A DNA stretch of 41,926 nucleotides from RPQJ01 sp031404015 (GTDB taxonomy: Bacteria > Pseudomonadota > Gammaproteobacteria > Steroidobacterales > Steroidobacteraceae), in contig JANNGT010000359.1 of the NCBI GenBank assembly GCA_031404015.1, forward strand, positions 1 through 41,926. The letters run 5' to 3'. Position numbers and translations under genes: made by a program. Every line of letters starts with the position of its first letter. Within the stretch, counting starts at the first letter, position 1. Below the pieces are notes generated by a model that saw only the letters and a program-made list of their open reading frames with translations, had not been told where the DNA came from and did not search any database. Of this stretch, positions 1 to 8,753 are shown piece after piece.

Positions 1-1
1 G

Positions 2-1180
2 AACATCGTGCACCTCGTGCTGGCCCGGTTGCCTGACTCGCCACCGGGCACGCGCGGCATCAGCCTCTTTGTCGTGCCGAAGTTCCGGCCCGATGCGCAG
101 GGGAATGCCGGCGAACGCAACGGTGTGGTGTGCGGGTCGATCGAACACAAGATGGGGATCCACGCATCGCCCACGTGTGTCATGCATTTCAATGGCTCGA
201 CCGGCTGGCTGCTGGGCAAGCCGAACGAAGGCCTCGCCTGCATGTTCACGATGATGAACCACGCGCGGCTCGGCGTCGGTCTGCAGGGCCACGGCTTGTC
301 GGAACTCGCCTGGCAGGCTTCGATTGCCTACGCCAACGACCGGCTGCAGGGCCGCGCGATGTCCGGCACGAAGGAGCCGGGCAAGGCGGCGGACCCGATC
401 ATCGTGCACCCCGATGTGCGACGCATGCTGCTCACACAGAAGGCCTTCGTCGAGGGCGGACGTGTGCTGTGCTTCCTGACGGGTCGTGAGATCGACAGCG
501 CTCACCTGAACCCGGACCCTGCGGCCCGCCAGCGCTCGGCCGACCTGATCGCGTTCCTGACGCCGATCGTGAAAGGCTTCCTGACCGAGGCCGCGATGGA
601 AGTCACGAGCCTCGCCGTGCAGATCCACGGCGGCCACGGCTTCATTCGCCAGACGGGCGTCGAGCAGTTGATGCGCGATGCGCGCATCACGCCGATCTAT
701 GAAGGCACGAACGGCGTGCAGGCGCTCGATCTGCTCGGCCGCAAGGTGTTCGGCACGGGCGGCAAGAGCCAGCAGATGATCTCGGCGCGCATCGTCGACG
801 CCATCCAGAAGTTCGGGTCGCTGCCGGAGATCGCGCCGCTGGCAGCCGATCTCGGCAAGCGGGTCGAGCAGTGGAGCCGTCTCACGGCGGAACTCGGCCT
901 GGCCGCCAAGAGCAACCCCGATGAAGTGGGCGCGGCCGCTACCGACTACCTGCACGTCGCGGGTTACATCTGCCTGGCATGGTGCTGGCTCGTGGCTGCA
1001 GGCGTTGCCGCGAAGAAACACGCCGAAGACCCGAGCGACGACTTCTACATGGCGAAATTGGTGACTGCGCGGCATTATTTCTCGCGCATCCTGCCGCGGG
1101 TCGACTCGCACGCGGCGGCCGCACGGGCAGGCTCCACCGGACTGATGGCGCTCACGGCCGATCAGTTCGCCATCGCATGA
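2..1180 (+). CDS. Acyl-CoA dehydrogenase, C-terminal part (5' end outside window)
   Basis: The reading frame is already open at base 2, so the N-terminal part of the protein lies outside the window. About 392 residues are visible. The product is an FAD-dependent acyl-CoA dehydrogenase, which oxidises an acyl-CoA at the alpha-beta bond and passes electrons to electron-transfer flavoprotein. The segment reading ITPIYEGTNGVQALDLLGRKV-like (near base 690-750) carries the glutamate and glycine-rich turn typical of the larger (~590 residue) members often named DmdC-like, and the C-terminal helical extension after it also fits that subgroup. The substrate cannot be told. Its stop overlaps the proB start by four bases (ATGA), so the two are probably co-translated although no metabolic link is obvious. 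Confidence 0.85.
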   Translation, partial: NIVHLVLARLPDSPPGTRGISLFVVPKFRPDAQGNAGERNGVVCGSIEHKMGIHASPTCVMHFNGSTGWLLGKPNEGLACMFTMMNHARLGVGLQGHGLSELAWQASIAYANDRLQGRAMSGTKEPGKAADPIIVHPDVRRMLLTQKAFVEGGRVLCFLTGREIDSAHLNPDPAARQRSADLIAFLTPIVKGFLTEAAMEVTSLAVQIHGGHGFIRQTGVEQLMRDARITPIYEGTNGVQALDLLGRKVFGTGGKSQQMISARIVDAIQKFGSLPEIAPLAADLGKRVEQWSRLTAELGLAAKSNPDEVGAAATDYLHVAGYICLAWCWLVAAGVAAKKHAEDPSDDFYMAKLVTARHYFSRILPRVDSHAAAARAGSTGLMALTADQFAIA

Positions 1181-2316
1181 GCGCACCCGCGGCTGCACGA
1201 GGCGGGGCACGCCTCGCTCGCGCCAAGCGGGTTGTCGTCAAGATCGGTTCGGCGCTGCTCGTCGAGCAGGGCTCGGGTCGCGTCAGCCGCGCGTGGCTCG
1301 AGACGCTGGCTGCGGACATCGCGGCCATGCGGGCGCGCGGCCAGGAGGTCGTGATCGTCTCCTCGGGCGCCATTGCGCTGGGGCGGCGACAACTCGGGCT
1401 GCCTCCGGGCAAGCTAAAGCTCGAGGAAAGCCAGGCCGCGGCGGCGGTCGGGCAGATTCGCCTCGCGCATGCGTGGAAGGAAGCGCTCGAACAGCACGGC
1501 TGCGCGGTCGCGCAAATGCTGCTCACGCTGGGCGATACGGAGGAGCGTCGTCGCTACCTCAACGCGCGCAGCACGCTCAACACGCTGCTGAAACTCGGCG
1601 CGATCCCCGTCATCAACGAAAACGATACCGTCGCGACGGCGGAGATCCGCTACGGTGACAACGATCGCCTCGCGGCGCGCGTCGCGCAAATGGCGAGCGC
1701 GGATTGCCTCGTGCTGCTATCGGATGTCGACGGGCTCTACACGGCGGATCCCAGCCGCGACGCCGAAGCCCGCTTCATCCCCGAGGTGACACGTATCACT
1801 CCCGAGATCGAGGCGATGGCTGGCGGCGCGGCATCGGACGTCGGCTCCGGCGGCATGGCGACCAAGGTCCTCGCCGGCAAGATCGCCCATGCAGCGGGCT
1901 GCAACATGTGCATCACGATCGGCCACGAGCCGCATCCGTTGCGACGCATCGAAGCGGGTGGTCGTGCGACGTGGTTCGTCGCGCAGAACTCGCCCAAGAC
2001 CGTGCGCAAGCAGTGGATTGCCGGCCTGCTCAAGCCCGCCGGCACGCTGCACGTCGACGAGGGCGCGGCCCGGGCGTTGCGCGGCGGCAAGAGCCTGCTG
2101 CCGGCAGGCGTGACGAAGGTCGAGGGTCGTTTCGACCGTGGCGATTCCGTGCTGGTGCGCGACGTCGACGGCGTCGAGATCGCACGCGGACTCAGCGCGT
2201 ACTCGAGCGAGGACGCCCGCCGGGTGCGCGGCCGTCGCAGCCAGGAGCTCGAGGCGATTCTCGGGTATCGTGGGCGTGATGAACTGATCCATCGCGACGA
2301 CCTCGTGCTGAGTTGA
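1177..2316 (+). CDS. proB: Glutamate 5-kinase
   Basis: ProB phosphorylates L-glutamate with ATP to gamma-glutamyl phosphate, the first step of proline synthesis in the cytoplasm. The protein is 379 residues, the usual length for a kinase with a C-terminal PUA domain. The amino-acid-kinase start VVVKIGSALLV, the INENDTVA segment and GDNDRLAARVA are visible, and GSGGMATKVLAGKIA follows. The PUA-like domain occupies roughly the last 95 residues. The ATG at 1177 overlaps the preceding stop (ATGA). A longer in-frame extension upstream is antisense-like and overlaps the acyl-CoA dehydrogenase, so it was not used. The stop overlaps the proA start. Feedback inhibition by proline is known for the family but cannot be read here. 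Confidence 0.96.
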   Translation: MSAPAAARGGARLARAKRVVVKIGSALLVEQGSGRVSRAWLETLAADIAAMRARGQEVVIVSSGAIALGRRQLGLPPGKLKLEESQAAAAVGQIRLAHAWKEALEQHGCAVAQMLLTLGDTEERRRYLNARSTLNTLLKLGAIPVINENDTVATAEIRYGDNDRLAARVAQMASADCLVLLSDVDGLYTADPSRDAEARFIPEVTRITPEIEAMAGGAASDVGSGGMATKVLAGKIAHAAGCNMCITIGHEPHPLRRIEAGGRATWFVAQNSPKTVRKQWIAGLLKPAGTLHVDEGAARALRGGKSLLPAGVTKVEGRFDRGDSVLVRDVDGVEIARGLSAYSSEDARRVRGRRSQELEAILGYRGRDELIHRDDLVLS

Positions 2317-3587
2317 ACACCGCCGACGCCTCCATTGCCGGGATGATGCAGCAGCTGGGCCGCGACGCGGTCGCAGCGCAGCGCGAACTCTCCAGCGCGA
2401 GCGGTGAGCAGCGCAACCGCGCGTTGCACGCCATGGCAGCCGCCGTGCGTCTGCACGCGCAAGACATCCTCACGGCCAACGAGCGTGACATGGGCGCCGC
2501 AGCAGCGGCGGGCCTGAATGCGGCCGGCCTCGATCGATTACGACTCGACGCGCCCCGCGTGGCGGCCATGGCGCGCAGTCTCGAGGACATTGCCGCGCTG
2601 CCCGATCCGATCGGCACCGTCATCGCAGAATGGACGCGCCCGAACGGGCTCGTCATCCAGCGTGTGCGCGTGCCACTGGGCGTGATCGGGATCATTTATG
2701 AAAGCCGGCCCAACGTGACCTGCGACGCAGGTGCCTTGTGCCTCAAGTCCGCCAACGCCGCGATCCTGCGCGGCGGCAGCGAGAGCCATCACTCGAGCAG
2801 CGCGATCCATCGCTGTCTCGTCGAAGGGCTGCTTGCGGTCGGCCTGCCGGCGCACTGCATCCAGCTGGTGCCGACGACGGACCGTGCCGCCGTGGGCCAG
2901 ATGCTCGCCGGCATGACGGACTACATCGACGTGATCGTGCCGCGCGGCGGCAAGAGCCTCGTCGCACGCGTGCAGGCGGAGGCGAGGGTGCCCGTGATCG
3001 GGCACCTCGAGGGGATCTGCCACGTCTACGTGGACGCGGCCGCCAACCTCGAGATGGCGCGCGCCATCGTGTTGAATGCCAAGCTGCGTCGGACCGGCGT
3101 GTGCGGCGCGGCGGAGACATTGCTCGTCGACGCGGGGGCGGCAAGAACTCACCTGGCACCGCTGGTGCGCGAGTTGCTCGACGCAGGTTGTGAGGTGCGC
3201 GGTGACGAGGCAACGTGCGCCGCGGACGCACGCGTGCTGCCCGCCGCCGAGAGCGACTGGCACACGGAGTACCTCGACTCGATCATCGCCGTGAAGCTGG
3301 TCGATGGCGTCGATGGCGCAATCGAACACATCGCGCGCTATGGTTCCGACCACACGGAATCGATCGTCACCGACGATGCAGGGACGGCGGAGCGCTTCCT
3401 GCAGCGGGTGGACAGCGCCATCGTGCTGCACAACGCCTCGACGCAATTCGCTGACGGCGGCGAATTCGGCATGGGCGCGGAAATCGGCATTTCGACGGAC
3501 CGCTTCCACGCACGCGGGCCGGTTGGCGTCGAGCAGTTGACGAGCTACAAGTACGTGGTGCGCGGCAGTGGCCAGGTGCGGCCGTGA
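2313..3587 (+). CDS. proA: Gamma-glutamyl phosphate reductase
   Basis: ProA reduces gamma-glutamyl phosphate with NADPH to glutamate semialdehyde, which cyclises on the way to proline. The protein is 424 residues, normal for the family. The segment LRRTGVCGAAETLLVD contains the catalytic cysteine, and the VPLGVIGIIYESRPNVT and VIVPRGGKSLV segments are characteristic. The likely start is TTG at 2313, overlapping the proB stop as TTGA. An ATG at 2343 is an alternative that would remove only ten residues. The gene ends ten bases before the convergent molybdenum-cofactor operon, with no clear terminator between them. Confidence 0.96.
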   Translation: MNTADASIAGMMQQLGRDAVAAQRELSSASGEQRNRALHAMAAAVRLHAQDILTANERDMGAAAAAGLNAAGLDRLRLDAPRVAAMARSLEDIAALPDPIGTVIAEWTRPNGLVIQRVRVPLGVIGIIYESRPNVTCDAGALCLKSANAAILRGGSESHHSSSAIHRCLVEGLLAVGLPAHCIQLVPTTDRAAVGQMLAGMTDYIDVIVPRGGKSLVARVQAEARVPVIGHLEGICHVYVDAAANLEMARAIVLNAKLRRTGVCGAAETLLVDAGAARTHLAPLVRELLDAGCEVRGDEATCAADARVLPAAESDWHTEYLDSIIAVKLVDGVDGAIEHIARYGSDHTESIVTDDAGTAERFLQRVDSAIVLHNASTQFADGGEFGMGAEIGISTDRFHARGPVGVEQLTSYKYVVRGSGQVRP

Positions 3588-3597
3588 GCTGCGCCAG

Positions 3598-5100
3598 TTA
3601 AAACGCGGCGAGGCCGCCCGTCAGCGAGTACACCGTCGGATATCCCAGCGAGCGCAGGTGCTCGGTGAGCGCGAGGCTGCGCACGCCGTGCGCGCAGACC
3701 ACCAGGTAGCGGCCGTCACGCGGCAACGCGACCGTACCCTGCATGAACACGCTGAGCGGCAGGTGCCATTCGATCTGCGCGGCGGGATCGTCACTGGCGC
3801 GCTCCCACGCTTCGCGAATGTCGACCAGCGTGAGGCCCGAGGCACGCGCAGCAGCGAGCGTGGCGAACTCGAGTTCCATCGCTTCCGCATCCACTGCCGG
3901 TCGCTGCAAGTCGCGCGGCGAGTGGTCGCAGCCGGGGTTGCGCGCTGCCTTGAGGCTGCGCCAATGCATGCCGAGCAGGTCGAATACGTGCAGCGCGGGG
4001 GCCGGTTCGACCGGCAGACCGAGCAGGATCTTGAGCACCTGCATGGCCTGCATGGCGCCGAGCGTGGCGGGCACGGGACCGAGCACGCCGGCCTGTGCGC
4101 AGTTGCCGACGAGCCCGTCGCGCGGCGCTTCTGGCCACAGGCAGCGCAGGCAGGGCCAGTCCTCGCGGGGCAGGTACACCTGCAGCTGGCCTTCATACTG
4201 GTAAACGCTCGCGAACACGGCGGGCTTGCCCAGACTCACCGCCGCGTCGTTGACGACAAACTTGGTTGCGAGGTTGTCACTGCAATCGACGATCAAGTCG
4301 TAGCGGGCGAGCCAGTCGCCCAGATTCGCCGCGGTGGCGCGTTCCGCATGCACTGCCACCGTCCCCTGCGGATTCAAATCACGCAGGCGAGCCGCCGCCA
4401 CGACGGCCTTCGACGTGCCGATGTCGCCGACGCCATACAGGGGTTGACGATGCAGGTTGCTGGCTTCGACGATGTCGCCATCCGCAATGCCGATGCGCCC
4501 GACGCCGGCGGCTGCCAGGTATTGCAGGACGGGCACGCCGAGACCGCCCGCGCCGATGACGAGCACCGCGCCGTCGCGCAGACGTTGCTGACCCGCAAGA
4601 CCCACTTCGGGCAGGGCGATCTGGCGCGAGTAATCATGAGCGTGCTGCTGCCGCGTGTGCTCATGCTCGCCAGGCTGCGCACAGCGCTCGCAATTCACCC
4701 AGCCCGAATCGCCGTCGACGTAATGCTCTTTCTTCCAGATCGGAACGCGACTCTTGATCTCGTCGATGATGTACCGGCACGCCGCGAAGGCTTCCGAGCG
4801 GTGCTTCGAACTCACGCCCACCCAGACGGCCATTTCCCCCAGAGCAAGGTCGCCGATGCGGTGGCTGCAGGCCGCGTGCTGCACGCCGTAACGCGCGATG
4901 GCTTCCGCGACGATGCGTTCACCTTCGCGCTCGGCCAGCGCTGCATAGGCCTCGTACTCCAGGCGTCGCACCGCGCGCCCTTCGTTGTGGTCCCGCACCC
5001 AGCCCTCGAACGTGGCATAGCCGCCGCACGCGCGGTCTGCGAGCGACTCGCGGCCGGCCGCCGTGTCGATCGGCGTGGACGTGAAGGAAAACGGGCGCAT
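3598..5100 (-). CDS. Three-domain fusion: MoaE - MoeB/ThiF adenylyltransferase - rhodanese
   Basis: The 500-residue protein joins three molybdopterin-synthesis functions. Residues 1-135 are MoaE, the large subunit of molybdopterin synthase, with the lysine-rich IIDEIKSRVPIWKKE segment. Residues about 155-390 are a MoeB/ThiF E1-like enzyme that adenylates the MoaD C-terminus. It shows the nucleotide-binding GAGGLGVP (183-190), a zinc-type CLRC (317-320) and the CAQAGVLGP cysteine at 334. Residues about 405-500 are a rhodanese domain with active-site loop CAHGVRS (Cys469), likely a sulfur carrier as in eukaryotic MOCS3. The second zinc CxxC expected near residue 391 is reduced to a single Cys followed by Asp-His. 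The MoaE-MoeB linker has its own CERC and several histidines. The start ATG shares one base with the moaD stop (TGATG). Confidence 0.93.
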   Translation of the reverse strand: MRPFSFTSTPIDTAAGRESLADRACGGYATFEGWVRDHNEGRAVRRLEYEAYAALAEREGERIVAEAIARYGVQHAACSHRIGDLALGEMAVWVGVSSKHRSEAFAACRYIIDEIKSRVPIWKKEHYVDGDSGWVNCERCAQPGEHEHTRQQHAHDYSRQIALPEVGLAGQQRLRDGAVLVIGAGGLGVPVLQYLAAAGVGRIGIADGDIVEASNLHRQPLYGVGDIGTSKAVVAAARLRDLNPQGTVAVHAERATAANLGDWLARYDLIVDCSDNLATKFVVNDAAVSLGKPAVFASVYQYEGQLQVYLPREDWPCLRCLWPEAPRDGLVGNCAQAGVLGPVPATLGAMQAMQVLKILLGLPVEPAPALHVFDLLGMHWRSLKAARNPGCDHSPRDLQRPAVDAEAMELEFATLAAARASGLTLVDIREAWERASDDPAAQIEWHLPLSVFMQGTVALPRDGRYLVVCAHGVRSLALTEHLRSLGYPTVYSLTGGLAAF

Positions 5101-5342
5101 CAGCCGCCCGCGACGGGAGGAATGAAAACGACGCGGTCGTTCGGCGCGAGCGGGGTAGACCAGTCGCAGAACTCTTCGTTGACGGCGACGCGCAGCATCG
5201 ACATCGGCAACGTAAAGCCGTGCTTCCTGCTTGCTTCATCGTAGAGCTCGGCCGGCGTGGCGGCCGTCGTGGTCACACGCTCCTCGCTGCAACCTGCCTG
5301 TTCTCGGAGTACAGCGAAGTATTGCAACGTGATGGTCCTCAT
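5100..5342 (-). CDS. moaD: Molybdopterin synthase small subunit (sulfur carrier)
   Basis: MoaD is the ubiquitin-like sulfur carrier of molybdopterin synthase. Its C-terminal glycine is adenylated by MoeB, converted to a thiocarboxylate, and delivers sulfur to precursor Z together with MoaE. The product is 80 residues, typical for the family, and ends in the required Gly-Gly (PPVAGG). The start ATG overlaps the mobA stop (ATGA), and its stop shares one base with the start of the MoaE-MoeB-rhodanese fusion. All its direct partners are thus encoded by the next gene as a single polypeptide. Confidence 0.95.
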   Translation of the reverse strand: MRTITLQYFAVLREQAGCSEERVTTTAATPAELYDEASRKHGFTLPMSMLRVAVNEEFCDWSTPLAPNDRVVFIPPVAGG

Positions 5343-5947
5343 GCCGGCCTGCCCGGGGCGCCCAGGCCGGCCTGCGCGCGCTGCAGTTCTTCAGGCGTGT
5401 TGATGTTCTCGAGCGCGACGGGGTCCGGTTGCCGCAGCAAGGCCACGCGGGTGCCGATGATGTACTTGCGCGGGCAATTGCGGCCTGAGGCGATGGCCTC
5501 GAGCACGCCCGCGCGGGACGCCGGTTCGTAGATCGCACACAGCGGCTCAGGCAACCCGTCGTGGCTGCTTGCGTAGGCGACCACGGGCCTGCCGTCGCGC
5601 TTGCCAACGAGGTGCGCCAGGCTGGCGTCGTCGACGAATGGCAGGTCACACGCCAGCACGAGCCACGCGTGTTCTGGATGCGCTTGCTGCGCGGCGGCGA
5701 TGCCGGCGATCGGCCCTGCACCGTCGTGCACGTCGATGATCACGGGATGACCGCGTCGCACGGGGTCGTCCTGCTGACCTGCACGTATCGAGGTGTAAAC
5801 GCGTTCGCAATGCCGGGCCAGCAACTCAAGTGCCCACTCGAGTTGCGGGCGACCATGCAGGGGCAGCGCTGCCTTGTCCTGGCCCATGCGCCTGCTGGCG
5901 CCGCCGGCGAGCACCAGGCCGTGCAGGGGCGCCAGCGCGGCGCTCAT
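5339..5947 (-). CDS. mobA: Molybdenum cofactor guanylyltransferase
   Basis: MobA transfers GMP from GTP to molybdenum-molybdopterin to give the guanine dinucleotide cofactor used by DMSO-reductase-family enzymes. The 202-residue protein begins with the nucleotidyltransferase signature LVLAGGASRRMGQDKA near residue 11 and has DLPFVDD for metal/nucleotide binding. The segment ENINTPEEL near the C-terminus is typical of MobA. The ATG at 5947 overlaps the moaC stop as ATGA; a longer in-frame reading runs through moaC antisense-like codons and was rejected. Its place between moaC and moaD, inside the core operon, suggests that the organism mainly makes the guanine dinucleotide form. Confidence 0.94.
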   Translation of the reverse strand: MSAALAPLHGLVLAGGASRRMGQDKAALPLHGRPQLEWALELLARHCERVYTSIRAGQQDDPVRRGHPVIIDVHDGAGPIAGIAAAQQAHPEHAWLVLACDLPFVDDASLAHLVGKRDGRPVVAYASSHDGLPEPLCAIYEPASRAGVLEAIASGRNCPRKYIIGTRVALLRQPDPVALENINTPEELQRAQAGLGAPGRPA

Positions 5948-6441
5948 TCGGCGACGCCCTCGCGCACGTTGCGCTTGCCGCCCTGCTTCTCCAGCAGGCG
6001 CGTCTCGGCGATCACGATCTCGTGCGAGAGCGCCTTGCACATGTCGTAGATCGTGAGGGCCGCGATCGAAGCGCCCGTCAGCGCCTCCATCTCGACGCCT
6101 GTCTTGTGGTGAACCGACACGGTGCAACGCACCACGGCTTCGTCTTGCGCGTTCATCTCGATGGCGATGTCGCACTGCTCGAGTCCCAGCGGATGGCAGA
6201 AGGGAATCAGCTCGTGCGTGCGCTTCGCCGCCATGACGCCCGCGATGATCGCCGTGTGGAACACGGGGCCCTTTTTCGTCGCGAAGCCGGACTCGCGCAG
6301 CGACCGGGCGGTGCCTGCCGGGAAACGCACGCGCGCTTCCGCGATGGCCGTGCGCTGCGTCACGGCTTTGCCGCTCACGTCCACCATCGTCGGGCTGCCG
6401 TCGGCGTCCACGTGTGAAAGTTGGCTCATGCTGCTGTTCAT
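5944..6441 (-). CDS. moaC: Cyclic pyranopterin monophosphate synthase
   Basis: MoaC converts the MoaA product, 3',8-cyclo-7,8-dihydro-GTP, to cyclic pyranopterin monophosphate. The protein is 165 residues, the normal size. Recognisable parts are MVDVSGKAVTQRTA near the start, KKGPVFHTAIIAGVMAAKRT, the conserved FCHPLGL, and MEALTGASIAALTIYDMCKA with the catalytic aspartate. The first ATG at 6441 overlaps the moaA stop (ATGA). A second ATG four codons later would also work. The end overlaps mobA by four bases. Confidence 0.96.
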   Translation of the reverse strand: MNSSMSQLSHVDADGSPTMVDVSGKAVTQRTAIAEARVRFPAGTARSLRESGFATKKGPVFHTAIIAGVMAAKRTHELIPFCHPLGLEQCDIAIEMNAQDEAVVRCTVSVHHKTGVEMEALTGASIAALTIYDMCKALSHEIVIAETRLLEKQGGKRNVREGVAE

Positions 6442-7505
6442 CCGCCGATGTAATGCATTTCGACTTTGCGCAGGGGCGTTTCCTCCCGCAACTCGCCGCG
6501 CAGCTCGCTGTAACGATCGCTGCGTTGCGCCCAGGCATTGCGCATCATCTCGAGCAGTTCAGAGTCCGACGCGCCGGCGCGCAAGGGCCCGCGCAGATCG
6601 AGCCCGCGCGTGGCGAACAGGCACGTGTACAGCACGCCTTCAGACGAAATCCGCGCACGGTTGCAGTCCCCGCAGAAGGGCGCGCTGACCGATGACACGA
6701 AGCCGATTTCACCTGCGCCATCGTCATACGTGTAGCGCGCTGCGACTTCGCCTCGATACCGACCGCCAGCAGCGCTCAGCGGCCAGCGCGCCTGCACTAG
6801 GCGCAGTATGTCGGCCGACGGCACCACCTGCGCGGGTTGCCAGGCGTTGCGCGTGCCCACGTCCATGTACTCGATCAGCCGCACGGTGACGCCGGTGCCG
6901 CGAAAGCGCTCGAGCAGGTCGAGCACCGTGTGCTCGTTGAGGCCACGCTGGACGACGGTGTTGACCTTGACGGGGCGCAAGCCCGCTGCGAGCGCGGCAT
7001 CGATGCCCTCGAGCACCTGCGGCAGGCCGCCAAAACCACCGCTCATCGTGGCGAATACCTGCTCGTCGAGCGAATCGAGGCTTACGGTGACACGGTGCAG
7101 TCCATTGCCTTTCAGTTCGGCCGCGTGCTGCGCGAGCAGCACGCCGTTGGTCGTGAGCGCGATGTCGTCGATGCCTTCGATCGACGACAGTTCCGCAACG
7201 AGATCAGGCAAGCCGGTGCGCAACAACGGCTCGCCGCCCGTCAGCCGCAGCTTGCGCACACCGAGCCTTGCGGCCATGCGTGCCAAACGCGTGATCTCTT
7301 CGAACGACAGTCGCTCCTGCGCGCGCAGGAAACGGTACTTGTCGTCGAACGTCGAGCGCGGCATGCAGTAGGGGCAACGAAAGTTGCAGCGGTCCATGAC
7401 CGAAATGCGCAAGTCGTGCACCGGCCGGCCGAGCCGGTCGACCACGGGGTTAACGCCGCTCAAAGGCACGATGTCGGCGGTGTGGCGCGGTTCGGTCATG
7501 TTCAC
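6438..7505 (-). CDS. moaA: GTP 3',8-cyclase (radical SAM)
   Basis: MoaA is the radical-SAM enzyme that begins molybdopterin synthesis from GTP. The 355-residue protein has the N-terminal cluster cysteines C40, C44 and C47 in DRCNFRCPYC and the C-terminal substrate-binding cluster cysteines C278, C281 and C295 in FCGDCNRAR and YTC. It ends in the Gly-Gly tail needed for activity in characterised MoaA proteins. TGGEPLLR is the SAM-binding glycine-rich segment. The start may be GTG at 7505, overlapping the moeA stop as GTGA, or ATG at 7499, which removes two residues. Confidence 0.97.
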   Translation of the reverse strand: MNMTEPRHTADIVPLSGVNPVVDRLGRPVHDLRISVMDRCNFRCPYCMPRSTFDDKYRFLRAQERLSFEEITRLARMAARLGVRKLRLTGGEPLLRTGLPDLVAELSSIEGIDDIALTTNGVLLAQHAAELKGNGLHRVTVSLDSLDEQVFATMSGGFGGLPQVLEGIDAALAAGLRPVKVNTVVQRGLNEHTVLDLLERFRGTGVTVRLIEYMDVGTRNAWQPAQVVPSADILRLVQARWPLSAAGGRYRGEVAARYTYDDGAGEIGFVSSVSAPFCGDCNRARISSEGVLYTCLFATRGLDLRGPLRAGASDSELLEMMRNAWAQRSDRYSELRGELREETPLRKVEMHYIGG

Positions 7506-8722
7506 CAGCGATGGTACGGCGCGAGATAGCCGGCGGGGAATTCACGTGGACCGGGAGGCAACTCGACGAAGCCGTCCGTGCCGATCAGCGAGACGAAGTC
7601 GCCGGATCCGCGCGTAGGCCTCGGCATCGCGACGCGTCCCGTTGGCGCACGATCTTCGATCTGCACCGGGAGGAAGAAGGCCAGCGCGGGTTTCACATTG
7701 AACGCCGCGCCCAGCGGCACACGCTCGACCATTTTGCACGACGCCCCCGACATGGCCGCCAACGCCGGCACGACGTAGCGCAACAAGCAGACGAGCGCCG
7801 ATACGGGGTTGCCCGGCAAACCGAACACCGTCTGACCCGCCGGGCCGATTCCGAACCAGATGGGCTTGCCGGGGCGCTGGGCCACCTTGTGAAACACTTC
7901 CGCGACGCCCAGCTCGCGCAGCACGCTCGGCACGTGATCGAACCGGCCCATCGAAACGCCACCGGTGAGCACGATGACATCGTGCGTGGCGAGGTGCGAG
8001 GCGATACGTTGCGCGAGGATGCCCGCGTCGTCGGGCAGATGATCTTCGGCGACGCGCCGGTAACCGCGCAGGCTCAACGCGCCGTGCAACGCATAGCTGT
8101 TCGACCGGCGCACCTGCCAGTCGGCAATCGGCTGGCCAGGCTCGATGAGTTCGTCGCCCGTCGAGATCGTCACGATGCGGGGCTCGGTCCGCACTTCCGC
8201 GCGGGCCAGCCCTGCGGATGCAAGCACGGCGAGTTCGGGGGCGCCGAGCGTCGCGCCGCAGGCAAGCAGCAGATCGCCTGCGCGCGCATCAAGGCCGCGG
8301 GTGTGCACGTTCAGAAAAGGCTCGACCGGCACGTCGTGGTCGACCGTCGCATGACCATCCGCCAACAGCAGCCGTTCGACGGGCACCACGCAATCGCACC
8401 CCTCGGGCAGTACCGCGCCGGTCATGACCTCGAGGCAATCCGCTTGGCTCGCGAGGCCCAGCGGCGCCTTGCCGGCCGCCTGGGTTCCTGCGACGCGAAA
8501 GCGACGGGCACCATTGCGCCACTCCTGCGAGGCGAAGGCGATGCCATCCATGGTGACGCGATCGAAAGGCGGCTGATCGCGCTCGGAATGCACGTCCTGC
8601 GCAAGGACTGCGCCCGCCAGGGATTCCAGCGGGCGCGATTCAGCGGCGAGGGGCTGCACGCGTTCGCGCACAAGCGCCTCCGCTTCCGCCGGGGTCGGCA
8701 ATGCCGGCGCGCCAGAGGTCAT
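7502..8722 (-). CDS. moeA: Molybdopterin molybdenumtransferase
   Basis: MoeA inserts molybdate into adenylylated molybdopterin. The protein is 406 residues, near the family norm. PPFDRVTMDGIAF at the N-terminus, MTGAVLPEGCDCVVPVE, the ISTGDEL motif, LTGGVSMGRFDHVP and FGLPGNPVSALVCL are all recognisable MoeA segments. It is the first gene of the molybdenum-cofactor operon. The Shine-Dalgarno upstream of the ATG is poor. A small exported-protein gene ends 31 bases upstream on the same strand, so the operon promoter could lie before that gene or within the short gap. Confidence 0.96.
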   Translation of the reverse strand: MTSGAPALPTPAEAEALVRERVQPLAAESRPLESLAGAVLAQDVHSERDQPPFDRVTMDGIAFASQEWRNGARRFRVAGTQAAGKAPLGLASQADCLEVMTGAVLPEGCDCVVPVERLLLADGHATVDHDVPVEPFLNVHTRGLDARAGDLLLACGATLGAPELAVLASAGLARAEVRTEPRIVTISTGDELIEPGQPIADWQVRRSNSYALHGALSLRGYRRVAEDHLPDDAGILAQRIASHLATHDVIVLTGGVSMGRFDHVPSVLRELGVAEVFHKVAQRPGKPIWFGIGPAGQTVFGLPGNPVSALVCLLRYVVPALAAMSGASCKMVERVPLGAAFNVKPALAFFLPVQIEDRAPTGRVAMPRPTRGSGDFVSLIGTDGFVELPPGPREFPAGYLAPYHRW

Positions 8723-8753
8723 GCGTGAAGGAGCAGCGGCCGAACGCCGCGAG

